Assembly (NCBI GenBank): GCA_947488175.1
Contig: CANKYO010000007.1
Span: 1 to 64,000, forward strand
Direction of reading: 5' to 3'
DNA from: an uncultured Paracoccaceae bacterium
Lineage (GTDB): Bacteria > Pseudomonadota > Alphaproteobacteria > Rhodobacterales > Rhodobacteraceae
DNA length: 64,000 bases
This document shows, in pieces, positions 41,651-50,516 of this stretch. A model generated the notes under the pieces. That model ran no database searches. It was given only the letters and a program-made list of their open reading frames with translations, and had not been told where the DNA came from. Every line of letters starts with the position of its first letter. The stretch's first letter is position 1. Made by a program: the position numbers and the translations under genes.

Positions 41651-44076
41651 TCCGCCGCCTCCAGCGCAAGGTTTGCAAGCGGCTGATAGCTTTCCGACTT
41701 ATCCGCGGCATGTTCCGCCCAGGGGTCCTTGCGATAGATCGACTGGCTCAGCTCAAAGCGGTCAACCAAGGCCTGTCGCGTCTGCGGGTTGTCGATTTGC
41801 TCTTTGATCCACTCAAGCCCGACCTTGGCCATCCATTTGTAAATCCGGTCGAGGTATTTGGCATTCTCGCGATAAAGCTGCGTGACCGCCTTGATCACGG
41901 CGATCACCTCATCCTCGGTCGCCACCTGCACCAGCAGCTCGGTTTCCTTGACATCCATGCCAGCGGCCCCGCCGATACTGACCTGATAGCCGGAATCCAC
42001 ACAAACGACGCCGATATCCTTGCAAGTCGCCTCTGCACAATTGCGCGGGCAGCCCGAGACGGCGAGCTTCAGCTTGTGCGGTGTCCAGGAACCCCAAAGC
42101 GTCTTTTCCAGCTTGATACCCAGACCGGTGCTGTCCTGCGTGCCAAAGCGGCAATGATCGGTCCCGACACAGGTTTTGACCGTCCGAAGCCCCTTGGAAT
42201 AGGCATGACCCGACACCATGCCAGCCGCGTTCAGATCAGCCCAGATATGTGGTAGGTCCTCACTCTGCACGCCCAGCAAATCAATCCGCTGGCCGCCAGT
42301 GACCTTGACCGTCGGCACCGCGTATTTGTCTGCCGCATCGGCAATCGCGCGCAATTCATCCGGTGTGGTGATACCGCCCCACATACGCGGCACCACGCTG
42401 AATGTGCCGTCCTTTTGAATATTCGCATGCTTACGTTCGTTGATAAAGCGGCTTTGGGGGTCGTCTGCATAGTCCAACGGCCAATCCGCCAACAGATAGA
42501 AATTCAACGCCGGTCGGCACACGTGACAGCCGCAGGATGTTTTCCACCCACATTCCTGCCAGACAGCAGGCATTGATTTCAGCGCGCGCGACTTGATCAT
42601 GCGCCGCACGTCTTCGTGGGTCATATCGGTACACGCGCAGATGGATTGCGCGGCAGGCATGACAAAATCGTCGCCCAGCGTCACCGCCAGCACCTGTTCG
42701 ACCAGCCCGGTACATGTCCCGCAGGACCCCGATGCCTTGGTGGTTGCCCGCACGGCGCCCAGATCAGTGGCGCCCGCTGCGATGGCGTCTTCGATTTGCC
42801 GTTTGCAGATACCGTTGCAGCCACAGATCTCCGCATCACGCGGTAAGGCTGCAACAGCTGCTAAAGGGTCCAGGGGGGTCCCCCCCTGATAGGCTGGGCC
42901 AAAGATCAGCGTGTCGCGCATATCCGAAATATCGGTCTTGTCTTTGATCAGCCCGAAGAACCAGTTGCTGTCGGCGGTATCGCCATACATCACCGCCCCA
43001 ATCAGCACGTCATCATCAATGACAAGCCTGCGGTAGACGCCGCGCGCGGGATCACGGAATACGATATCCTCGCGCCCGTCCCCATCCGCAAAATCGCCCG
43101 CGCTGAACAGGTCACAGCCAGTGACCTTCAGCTTGGTCGCCAGTTCCTTGACCACAAAGGCATTCGGTTCATCCACCAAACTGTCAGCCACGACCTTGGC
43201 CTGATCGTAAAGAGGTGCGACCAGGCCAAAGAGATGACCGTCAAACTCGACGCATTCGCCCACGGCATATATATCCAGGTCAGAGGTCTGCATCTGTGCG
43301 TTCACCTCGATGCCGCGCGCAACCTCCAACCCGGCATCGGTGGCCAGACGTGTTTCAGGGCGGATCCCTACGGCCATGACGACCAGGTCGGCCTCAAGCC
43401 CGGTATTGTCTTCCAGCATCACACCTTCGACATGGGTTTCACCCAAAATCGCTACTGTAGAGGCCTGGCAGATGATCCTGACCCCCTTGTTTTGCAGGTC
43501 ACGGCGCAACAGGAACCCGGCACTTTCATCAAGCTGCCGCTCCATCAGATGGCCCATCAGGTGCAATACGGTCACCTCCATACCGCGTTCGGCGAGGCCT
43601 GCAGCCGCTTCCAACCCCAGAAGACCGCCGCCAATAACCACGGCCTTGCCTCCCTTGGCGGCGGCATCAATCATTGCATTGGTGTCATCCAGATCGCGAT
43701 AGGTGATCACACCGGGCAGGTCTTTACCCTGCACCGGAATGATAAACGGGGCAGAGCCGGTGGCGATCAAGAGCTTGTCGTAAGCAACGGTGCCGTTCTG
43801 ACCGGTGACAGTTTTGGCCTCCCGATCAATCGCCGTCACATGCTCGCCAAACCGGCAGGTCACACCGTTTGCTTCGTACCAATCGGCGTCATGGGTCACG
43901 ATCTCATCATAGGTCTTTTCGCCCGACAGAACCGGCGACAGCATGATGCGGTTGTAGTTTCCGCGTGCTTCGGCGTTGAACAGGGTCACGTCATAGCCGG
44001 CGTTCGCTTCGAACAGATGTTCAAGCACACGGCCCGAAGCCATGCCAGCGCCAATGACAACAAGTTTCTGGGTCAT
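41647..44076 (-). CDS. nirB: Nitrite reductase large subunit NirB
   Basis: An 809-residue flavo/siroheme enzyme. The FAD/NADH part begins KLVVIGAGMASGRVLEHL with the second Rossmann motif KAVVIGGGLLGLEAAAG. Two BFD-like [2Fe-2S] domains follow (CGCNGICKRQ...GSCGTCTG and CACTDMTHEDV...SCGCHVCRP). The siroheme/[4Fe-4S] site is TCVGTDHCRFGTQDS with SGCPRNCAEATC. It reduces nitrite to ammonium with NADH. It needs siroheme, supplied by CysG at the end of this operon, which is truncated. Confidence 0.96.
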   Translation of the reverse strand: MTQKLVVIGAGMASGRVLEHLFEANAGYDVTLFNAEARGNYNRIMLSPVLSGEKTYDEIVTHDADWYEANGVTCRFGEHVTAIDREAKTVTGQNGTVAYDKLLIATGSAPFIIPVQGKDLPGVITYRDLDDTNAMIDAAAKGGKAVVIGGGLLGLEAAAGLAERGMEVTVLHLMGHLMERQLDESAGFLLRRDLQNKGVRIICQASTVAILGETHVEGVMLEDNTGLEADLVVMAVGIRPETRLATDAGLEVARGIEVNAQMQTSDLDIYAVGECVEFDGHLFGLVAPLYDQAKVVADSLVDEPNAFVVKELATKLKVTGCDLFSAGDFADGDGREDIVFRDPARGVYRRLVIDDDVLIGAVMYGDTADSNWFFGLIKDKTDISDMRDTLIFGPAYQGGTPLDPLAAVAALPRDAEICGCNGICKRQIEDAIAAGATDLGAVRATTKASGSCGTCTGLVEQVLAVTLGDDFVMPAAQSICACTDMTHEDVRRMIKSRALKSMPAVWQECGWKTSCGCHVCRPALNFYLLADWPLDYADDPQSRFINERKHANIQKDGTFSVVPRMWGGITTPDELRAIADAADKYAVPTVKVTGGQRIDLLGVQSEDLPHIWADLNAAGMVSGHAYSKGLRTVKTCVGTDHCRFGTQDSTGLGIKLEKTLWGSWTPHKLKLAVSGCPRNCAEATCKDIGVVCVDSGYQVSIGGAAGMDVKETELLVQVATEDEVIAVIKAVTQLYRENAKYLDRIYKWMAKVGLEWIKEQIDNPQTRQALVDRFELSQSIYRKDPWAEHAADKSESYQPLANLALEAAE

Positions 44077-44079
44077 GTC

Positions 44080-45792
44080 CTACTCCGCTGCAATCGCGTT
44101 GGGTTTCGGCTTGGGTGTCCTGCCAGAGGTGGGCGATTTAGGCGCATTGCCGTGTTCGTACTCTTCAAGGAAATCCAGGACTTCCTGCCGGTATGCGTAA
44201 TAGTCAGAATGTTCGAGCAGCGCCTTGCGGGTGCGCGGTCGCGGCAGGTCGACATCTGTGATCTTGCCGATGGTCGCCTGTGGGCCGTTGGTCATCATGA
44301 CAACGCGATCGGCCAGCAAAATCGCCTCGTCCACATCATGCGTGACGCAGATGGCGGTCACTTTAGTCCGCGACCAGACCTCCATCAGAACTTCCTGCAG
44401 TTCCCACCGGGTGAGGCTGTCGAGCATGCCAAAGGGCTCATCCAGCAAAAGCAGTTTCGGCGACAGGGCAAAGGCCCGCGCGATGCCGACGCGCTGTTTC
44501 ATACCGTTGGACAGGTCCGCCGCACTCTTATCCATCGCGTCAGCCAGGCCGACCCGTTCAAGATAATATTCGACGACATCCTGACGTTCGGCGCGGGACG
44601 CGCGGGGATAAACTTTGTCGACACCAATCGCCACGTTTTCCTTTGCCGTGAGCCACGGGAACAGGTTGGGCGACTGGAAAACCACGGCACGTTCGGGATC
44701 AGCCCCTTCTACATGGCGGCCGTCGAGTTTGATTGCCCCTTTGCTGATTTCATTCAGGCCCGCAGCCATAGTCAGAACCGTGGATTTGCCGCAGCCGGAA
44801 TGGCCTATCAGGCTGATAAATTCGCCCTTGTTGATCTTCAGATCGAAGTTTTCGACCACTGTCAGCGGCCCTTTGGGCGTTGGATACACTTTGTCGAGCT
44901 GTGAAAAATCAAGAAAGCGGTTCTCGATCATCCCTTCCTGTGACTTGGCGACAGCGGTAGGCACCCCATGGATCGGTGTCACATCCGGCAGCAGGCGCGT
45001 CCCTTCGACCTTTGCCTCGATCCCCACATCCATCAGATAAGTAGTCACATCCCCACGCAAACGCTTGAATGTCTCATTGTGGTTCATCGCAATGCGGTCA
45101 CGCGGCCGCGGGATGCTGACCTTAAATTCCTCACCCAGCGTCCCGTCCGGGTTCAGTGCAATGATACGGTCGGCAAGGATGATCGCCTCGTCGACATCGT
45201 TAGTGATCAGCACGCAGGTCTTTTTGTCAGCCTCCCAGATATGCTCGATCTCATCGGCCAAATTGGCGCGGGTCAGCGCATCCAGCGCGGAAAGCGGTTC
45301 ATCCAGCAGCAGGACTTCTGGGTTCATCGCCAACGCGCGCGCCACGTTAACACGTTGGCGCATACCGCCCGAAAGTGCCGCAGGGCGGCGTGTCGCGGCG
45401 TGGCTGAGGCCCACCATCTTGACGTAATGAGCGACCTTCTCTGCCCGCTCCGCTTTGGTCAGTTTGGGAAAGACCGTATCAACCGCCAGCCCCACATTGC
45501 CGCTGACCGTCAGCCAAGGCATCAGCGAATAGCTTTGAAAGATCACTCCCCGCTCCGGCCCCGGTTCGGTGATCGGCGCGCCTTTGAACGTGGCCCGGCC
45601 TTTGCTGGGCGTATCGAGCCCAGCCAACATATTGATCAACGTCGTCTTGCCCGTCCCCGAGAAGCCGAGGAGAACAAGAAACTCCCCTTCCGCCACTTCA
45701 AGGTTGATGTCCTTGAGAACGGCAGTGGCATGGATGCCTTCACCGAAGCTCTTGGAAACATTATCGAGTTTCAGAATGCTCATGTCGCTCAC
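44080..45792 (-). CDS. Nitrate ABC transporter ATPase, two ATPase domains in one chain
   Basis: A 570-residue fusion of two NrtC/NrtD-type ATPases. Domain 1 (residues 1-270) has GFSGTGKTT, LSGGMRQRV and LLLDEPLSALD. Domain 2 (about 295-545) has GHSGCGKST, the variant signature LSNGMKQRV and LLLDEPFGMLD. Cyanobacteria use two separate proteins. The binding-protein-like regulatory domain of cyanobacterial NrtC is absent. It begins 4 bases inside the permease gene end. The fusion gives an obligate 1:1 heterodimer. Confidence 0.9.
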   Translation of the reverse strand: MSDMSILKLDNVSKSFGEGIHATAVLKDINLEVAEGEFLVLLGFSGTGKTTLINMLAGLDTPSKGRATFKGAPITEPGPERGVIFQSYSLMPWLTVSGNVGLAVDTVFPKLTKAERAEKVAHYVKMVGLSHAATRRPAALSGGMRQRVNVARALAMNPEVLLLDEPLSALDALTRANLADEIEHIWEADKKTCVLITNDVDEAIILADRIIALNPDGTLGEEFKVSIPRPRDRIAMNHNETFKRLRGDVTTYLMDVGIEAKVEGTRLLPDVTPIHGVPTAVAKSQEGMIENRFLDFSQLDKVYPTPKGPLTVVENFDLKINKGEFISLIGHSGCGKSTVLTMAAGLNEISKGAIKLDGRHVEGADPERAVVFQSPNLFPWLTAKENVAIGVDKVYPRASRAERQDVVEYYLERVGLADAMDKSAADLSNGMKQRVGIARAFALSPKLLLLDEPFGMLDSLTRWELQEVLMEVWSRTKVTAICVTHDVDEAILLADRVVMMTNGPQATIGKITDVDLPRPRTRKALLEHSDYYAYRQEVLDFLEEYEHGNAPKSPTSGRTPKPKPNAIAAE

Positions 45793-46859
45793 CGGTTATT
45801 CGTGAAGGTGAAAAGCGACTGGAGCGCGTACATGATCCGGTCGAGGATGAAGCCGATGATCCCGATGGTCAGCACGGCCACCATGATCCGGGCCAGTGAT
45901 TGCGACGATCCGTTCTGGAATTCATCCCAGACAAATTTGCCAAGGCCGGGGTTCTGGGCCAGCATCTCGGCCGCGATCAGGACCATCCAGCCCACACCGA
46001 GCGAGAGGCGCAGCCCCGTGAAAATCAGCGGCAGGGCGGAAGGCAGGACGAGCTTCGTGATCTTGGTATAGGTGTTCATTTTTAACACCTTGGAGACATT
46101 CACGAGGTCCTTGTCGATGCTCGCGACACCCAATGCAGTGTTGATCAGCGTGGGCCAAAGCGAACACAGGGTGACCGTGATTGCAGAGACGAGAAAGGAT
46201 TTCGCAAAGAACCCGTCGCTGGCATAGGTGGCCGACACGATCATGGTCACAATGGGCAGCCAAGCCAGAGGCGAGACGGGTTTGAAAATCTGGATCAGCG
46301 GGTTCAGCGCGGCATTCGCCGTGGCACTTAGCCCCGCCATGATACCCAGTGGAATGGCCACGATCGAGGCCAGCAGGAAGCCGAAGAAGACGGTCTGTAT
46401 GCTGGTCCAGATTTGATCGTAATAAGTTGGTTTTCCGGTATAGACCCGGTCGCGCACCCGGTCGGTATCGCCATTGGCGATGTGTTCGGCGTTGCGGGCA
46501 TCCTGGCGTTCGTAAAAGGCGACTTCTTTTTCAGCCTCGCGCAGGGCATCGGCATGCAGCGCTCCAACCTGTTCCCAGACCTGAACCGGGCCAGGGACGG
46601 CGCCAAGCGATGTCTGCACCTTGGGTGCCAGCGTGCCCCATGCCAATAGGAACAGCCCGATCGCTAAAACAGGCACACCCAGTAACCGCCAGATTTCGCC
46701 AGCCTGCGCCTTGGGGTTGTCACCAGCCGCGGCTTTCAGGATCGGGGTCAGCCAGGCAAGGCCGAGGACTTGAAACCATGCATCAGCCTTGTTGATCCGG
46801 GTGAAGCGCCGGGCGCGGCGGGCTTCGGTGTCGAGTGTATCTGGGTCGATTGCGGTCAT
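45789..46859 (-). CDS. nrtB: Nitrate ABC transporter permease
   Basis: A 356-residue membrane protein. A helix near residue 65 and a long periplasmic loop of about 90 residues precede the six-helix permease core. Its EAA motif reads SKVLKMNTYTKITKLVLPSALPLI, ending in the typical G-x-R-LSLGVGWMVLIAAEML. It forms the channel with the fused ATPase. The long inserted loop rich in Glu/Asp is a trait of the alphaproteobacterial type. Confidence 0.92.
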   Translation of the reverse strand: MTAIDPDTLDTEARRARRFTRINKADAWFQVLGLAWLTPILKAAAGDNPKAQAGEIWRLLGVPVLAIGLFLLAWGTLAPKVQTSLGAVPGPVQVWEQVGALHADALREAEKEVAFYERQDARNAEHIANGDTDRVRDRVYTGKPTYYDQIWTSIQTVFFGFLLASIVAIPLGIMAGLSATANAALNPLIQIFKPVSPLAWLPIVTMIVSATYASDGFFAKSFLVSAITVTLCSLWPTLINTALGVASIDKDLVNVSKVLKMNTYTKITKLVLPSALPLIFTGLRLSLGVGWMVLIAAEMLAQNPGLGKFVWDEFQNGSSQSLARIMVAVLTIGIIGFILDRIMYALQSLFTFTNNR

Positions 46860-46891
46860 CGGATGCCTCGGTTTTTCGCGTACAGGATGCG

Positions 46892-46919
46892 TATGTACGG
46901 CCCATCAATGCCGTACATA
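46892..46919 (-). other. Intercistronic stem-loop nrtA-nrtB
   Basis: TATGTACGG and CCGTACATA form a 9-base-pair stem with a 10-base loop, in the 75-base gap after nrtA. Such structures raise the amount of binding protein over permease by protecting the upstream mRNA. Confidence 0.6.
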
Positions 46920-46934
46920 TGTTGTGTAGTTGGG

Positions 46935-48308
46935 TTAGCCTTGGATCTCGCTACCCACGACGATCTGCTCGCCCTTCAGGCCGATTGGCAGACTGTCGAT
47001 ATAGGCGTTGGGCTGACGACCATCGTAGGGAATACCGTCGATGATATCGCCAGCCGGTGTCGGATCCTTGAAGCCGTCACTATCCCACGGGAAATCGGCT
47101 TCGTTCGCGATGCCTTCGTCCACCAGCATCCGCGCGGCTTCCAGATAGATATCGGGGCGATAAACCTCGGCAGCGGTTTCAAAGAACCATTCGTCGGATT
47201 TCGGCTCTGCGATCTGGCCCCAGCGGCGCATCTGGGTCAGATACCAGATGGCGTCGGAGTAGAACGGATAGGTCGCATTGTAGCGGAAGAAGACGTTGAA
47301 ATCTGGGGCCGGGCGCACATCGCCCTTCTCGAATTCAAAGAACCCGGTCATGGAATTGGCGATTACCTCGTAATCCGCCCCCACATATTCAGAGCGGGCG
47401 AGTATCTCGACCGCCTCGGGACGGTTGGCGTTGTCGTTTTCATCGAGCCAAATCGCGGCACGGATCAGCGCCTTGGTCAGGGCGAGCGTGGTGTTGGGGT
47501 TTTCCTCAGCGAACTCTGCGGTGATCCCGAACACCTTTTCGGGGTTGTTTTTCCACATGTCGTAATCGGTTATGACCGGCACGCCGATGCCCTTGAACAC
47601 GGCCTGCTGGTTCCACGGCTCACCCACCGCGTAGCCAAAGATCGTGCCGGCCTCCATCGTGGCGGGCATCTGTGGGGGCGGGGTCACCGACAGCAGCACA
47701 TCAGCACCAATCTGGCCGGAGATATCCTGTGGGCTGTAATAGCCGGGTTCCAGCCCGCCAGCCGCCAGCCAGTAACGGATTTCGTAGTTATGGGTGGAGA
47801 CGGGAAAGACCATGCCCATGTTGAACGGGATGCCCTGATCTTTGTAATCCTCAACCACAGGTGCCAACGCACTTGCGCTGATCGGATGTTGCGGACGGCC
47901 ATCGTCCATCAACGGCACATTCGGCTTCATCTCCTCCCAGATTTCATTGGAAACCGTGATCGCATTGCCATTCAGGTCCATCGAAAACGGTGTGATGATA
48001 TGCGCCTCGGTTCCATACCCGATGGTCGCGGCCAAGGGCTGACCGGCCAACATATGCGCCCCGTCAAGCTGACCACTGATCACGCCGTCAAGCAGCACTT
48101 TCCAGTTGGCTTGCGCTTCGAGCGTGACAAACAACCCTTCATCCTCGAAATACCCCAGCTCATAGGCAACCGCCAATGGGGCCATGTCTGTCAGCTTGAT
48201 AAAACCAAGGGTCAGATCCTCCTTTTCAAGCTCCAGCATCTCGGCAGAGGCTGCGTTTGCCAGAAGGCTCGACGTCGCCAACAAAATCGAAAGTGTCTTC
48301 ATCATCAT
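46935..48308 (-). CDS. nrtA: Nitrate ABC transporter substrate-binding protein
   Basis: A 457-residue CmpA/NrtA-type binding protein. A signal peptide ends at NAASAE (about residue 23). The mature part has [27 protein letters not shown], cut to its main point: the nitrate-binding lobe opening, then [16 protein letters not shown] and [16 protein letters not shown]. No lipobox Cys is seen, so it is probably free in the periplasm. The ribosome site is GAAAGGG. Expression is governed by the leader described at 48341-48457. Confidence 0.93.
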   Translation of the reverse strand: MMMKTLSILLATSSLLANAASAEMLELEKEDLTLGFIKLTDMAPLAVAYELGYFEDEGLFVTLEAQANWKVLLDGVISGQLDGAHMLAGQPLAATIGYGTEAHIITPFSMDLNGNAITVSNEIWEEMKPNVPLMDDGRPQHPISASALAPVVEDYKDQGIPFNMGMVFPVSTHNYEIRYWLAAGGLEPGYYSPQDISGQIGADVLLSVTPPPQMPATMEAGTIFGYAVGEPWNQQAVFKGIGVPVITDYDMWKNNPEKVFGITAEFAEENPNTTLALTKALIRAAIWLDENDNANRPEAVEILARSEYVGADYEVIANSMTGFFEFEKGDVRPAPDFNVFFRYNATYPFYSDAIWYLTQMRRWGQIAEPKSDEWFFETAAEVYRPDIYLEAARMLVDEGIANEADFPWDSDGFKDPTPAGDIIDGIPYDGRQPNAYIDSLPIGLKGEQIVVGSEIQG

Positions 48309-48340
48309 AGGTCCCTTTCAAAGCCCGGCAGGGCAAAAAC

Positions 48341-48457
48341 AAAAAAGCCGCACGTCAGGTCCACGGGGGAGGAGATCCGTGTTCCAAACGAGCGGCTTTG
48401 CTCTTGAGTCATGCGCTGCCAGCTTTGGTCAGCGCGAATTAGTGGGCATCGTTGCCC
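48341..48457 (-). promoter_or_regulatory. ANTAR-type two-hexaloop leader with terminator (NasT target)
   Basis: Read on the minus strand, the leader has hairpin P1 GGGC-AACGAT-GCCC (48457-48444) and hairpin P2 GAGC-AAAGCC-GCTC (48403-48390). Both are six-base loops with A at position 1 and G at position 4, the signature bound by ANTAR proteins. Between them is a third hairpin (48435-48413). P2 shares bases with the 5' arm AAAGCCGC (48399-48392) of a terminator whose 3' arm GCGGCTTT is followed by more T (48351-48341). P2 and the terminator therefore cannot form together. NasT, encoded upstream, should stabilise P2. Confidence 0.85.
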
Positions 48458-48504
48458 CTTAAGAAAAGGATGCATTGCGAGCGTCAGGGCAGGCAATGGA
48501 TTTT

Positions 48505-48540
48505 TCTGCATCGCCGCAAGATTTTATGCGGCAATGCAGA
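48505..48540 (-). other. Strong hairpin after nasS
   Basis: Two 14-base arms (48505-48518 and 48527-48540) pair with one wobble around an 8-base loop, starting 15 bases after the nasS stop. No T-run follows on the minus strand, so it is not a plain terminator. It may protect the nasST mRNA end. Confidence 0.6.
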
Positions 48541-48554
48541 AACTGCCCAAGAAT

Positions 48555-49700
48555 TCATCGCGGTTGCGGGGCAAAATCGAAGGTTCTGCCGTCAAAGAAG
48601 GCATCGGGGGCAAGAATCATATGCCCCCGCGATGAGGCGACAGCGGTTTCAAACCGCAACGAACCTTCCTCTTTTTCAGATGCGCCAGGCATGTCAGCCC
48701 CGATATCGGCGAGGTTCTGACGGTAAAGATCCGACCGAAAACTGGCCTTGGCTGTTTCCACACCGGCGGCATCTGCGCCTAGTTGATGGGCGATCCAGGC
48801 GGCTTGGCTGCGCCAGGGAAAGCTGGCCGCATGCTTATGGAACTGCAAAAAGCGTTCGACGGCCACAGGCGGGGCGTTATGTTTCGGAACGATATGCCCG
48901 GTCAGAGCGGGGTCAATCAGATCAGATGACATGCTCAGATGTTCGCTGCGTCCCAGGATTTCGACGGCCAACGGCTTGTTTCTAGGCGCATCAAGCCAGG
49001 CAGAGGCGTGAAATACCGCGCGCATCAGCCTGCGCGCCATATCTTCGTTCCGCTCAACCCATTCGTGGCGCACGGCAAGGACCTTTTCAGGTGCAAACTG
49101 CCAGACATCGCGACCAGTCATCATCAATTGCGCAACATCATGCTGCACCGCCACACTGCCCCAGGGTTCACCCACCCAGAACGCATCCACAAACCCGTCC
49201 GCCACCGCATCAGCCATACGCGGGGGTGGCACGGTAACCTCGTTAATCGTCAGGGTCGGCGCAGCAGAGGTCCAGTACGACAACAGCAGCCGGTGCATGG
49301 AGTAATGGAATGGCACGCCGATCCGCAATGGCTTACCGCCACGCGCGGCAAGAGCGGTCAAAATGGCGCGGGCATCGCCAAACGGAAGGGTGCCCAACTC
49401 CTTGGCGACTGCGTTGGAAAGGCCAAAGACAGTGCCGTTCACCGACAACACCATCAGCGCGTCAATACGGGCGGGCAGTCCACCAAGCCCAATCGACATC
49501 GCCACCGCCATCGGCGACAACATTTGCGCTGCATCAAGATGCCCCAGTGCCAGCATATCCCGCAACGCCGACCATGATGGTTGCCGGACAAGATTCAACG
49601 CGAGACCCTGTTCCGCCGCGAAACCCAATTCCTTTGCAATGACAAGCGGCGCGCAATCGACAAGCGGCACATAGCCGCAATTCAGGACGGTACCGGTCAT
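48555..49700 (-). CDS. nasS: Nitrate/nitrite sensor NasS
   Basis: A 381-residue protein of the NrtA/CmpA fold without a signal peptide, so it is cytoplasmic. It opens VLNCGYVPLVDCAPLVIAKELG and has LGHLDAAQMLSPMAVAM and VGEPWGSVAVQ. NasS binds nitrate or nitrite and holds NasT inactive when free of ligand. It overlaps nasT by 4 bases, which fits a 1:1 complex. Confidence 0.92.
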   Translation of the reverse strand: MTGTVLNCGYVPLVDCAPLVIAKELGFAAEQGLALNLVRQPSWSALRDMLALGHLDAAQMLSPMAVAMSIGLGGLPARIDALMVLSVNGTVFGLSNAVAKELGTLPFGDARAILTALAARGGKPLRIGVPFHYSMHRLLLSYWTSAAPTLTINEVTVPPPRMADAVADGFVDAFWVGEPWGSVAVQHDVAQLMMTGRDVWQFAPEKVLAVRHEWVERNEDMARRLMRAVFHASAWLDAPRNKPLAVEILGRSEHLSMSSDLIDPALTGHIVPKHNAPPVAVERFLQFHKHAASFPWRSQAAWIAHQLGADAAGVETAKASFRSDLYRQNLADIGADMPGASEKEEGSLRFETAVASSRGHMILAPDAFFDGRTFDFAPQPR

Positions 49701-50281
49701 GATAGCAGGTCCGCCGCGGTGACAAGCGCTTGGGCGACGTCAATCACCTTGCGGCTTTTGTCCATCGCAGCCTTGCGCAACAGCCGGTAAGCTTCGTCCT
49801 CTGACACCTGCCGCTGGCGCATCAGGATACCTTTTGCACGATCAATCGTCTTGCGATCTTCAAGCGCCTGTTTGGCCGCATCCAGTTCCGACTGCAGCTG
49901 GCGCATCACCTTGAAACGGGCGATAGCTGTTTCAAGGACCGGCTTGATCCGCTCCATTTTTAGGCCATCAACAACATAGGCACTGACGCCCGCATTCAGT
50001 GCGGCCTTGGTCAGGTTATCATCAGTATGATCGACAAAAAGCGCCACAGCGCGTTTACTGGTTTCAGTCGCATGAGAGATGTGTTCAAGCGTGTCACGGT
50101 CAGGATTTGCCAGATCTATCAACACGATATCAGGCACATACTCCCGGACCGTGCGATCCAGCGCCGCGATTTGAGCCAACGCTTTGACATCCATCCAACC
50201 CGCGGCATTCAGCGCCGACATGATGTCGCGCGCGCGCTCCGGCACGGATTCGACAACAAGGATACGCAGATCACTATTCAT
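49697..50281 (-). CDS. nasT: ANTAR-domain transcription antiterminator NasT
   Basis: A 194-residue protein. Residues 1-120 form a receiver-like domain (LRILVVESVPERARDIM and DIVLIDLANPDRDT), and a C-terminal ANTAR domain follows (ALEDRKTIDRAKGILMRQRQVSEDEAYRLLRKAAM, cut here to its nature: three helices that bind hexaloop RNA). When released from NasS it binds the leader before nrtA and prevents termination. The ATG at 50281 is used; an earlier in-frame start at 50317 adds 12 residues of no family likeness. Confidence 0.93.
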   Translation of the reverse strand: MNSDLRILVVESVPERARDIMSALNAAGWMDVKALAQIAALDRTVREYVPDIVLIDLANPDRDTLEHISHATETSKRAVALFVDHTDDNLTKAALNAGVSAYVVDGLKMERIKPVLETAIARFKVMRQLQSELDAAKQALEDRKTIDRAKGILMRQRQVSEDEAYRLLRKAAMDKSRKVIDVAQALVTAADLLS

Positions 50282-50516
50282 CGGACCGTCTTGATCGCGA
50301 CCGGGCCCAGCGTCCATGCATGTGCACGCATTTCAAAAATCAGGGGCAACGTATTCGCCCATTATTTGTGCCGATGGTGGTGGGCCTGCTGAATGTCAGT
50401 GCAGTGCGTCAATGGCTTATCTGCCGCAGTATCTGACCGATCAGCCAAGCGAAGCAAAACGTTGGACCTCAAACGAGATCACTGCGCTATATCCTCAAAA
50501 AACACCGCTCCACCGC

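Noticed and set aside
43234..44904. 556-residue plus-strand frame opposite nirB and the ABC ATPase
   Set aside because: It spans two genes with strong homology on the other strand and is His/Gln/Asp-rich without motifs; high GC at third positions keeps antisense frames open.
46770..48407. 545-residue plus-strand frame opposite nrtA
   Set aside because: Same reason: it covers the nrtA gene and its structured leader and has no recognisable family.
48384..48420. The nrtA leader as a metabolite riboswitch
   Set aside because: The hexaloop pair plus adjacent nasS-nasT explains it better; no known riboswitch core is present.
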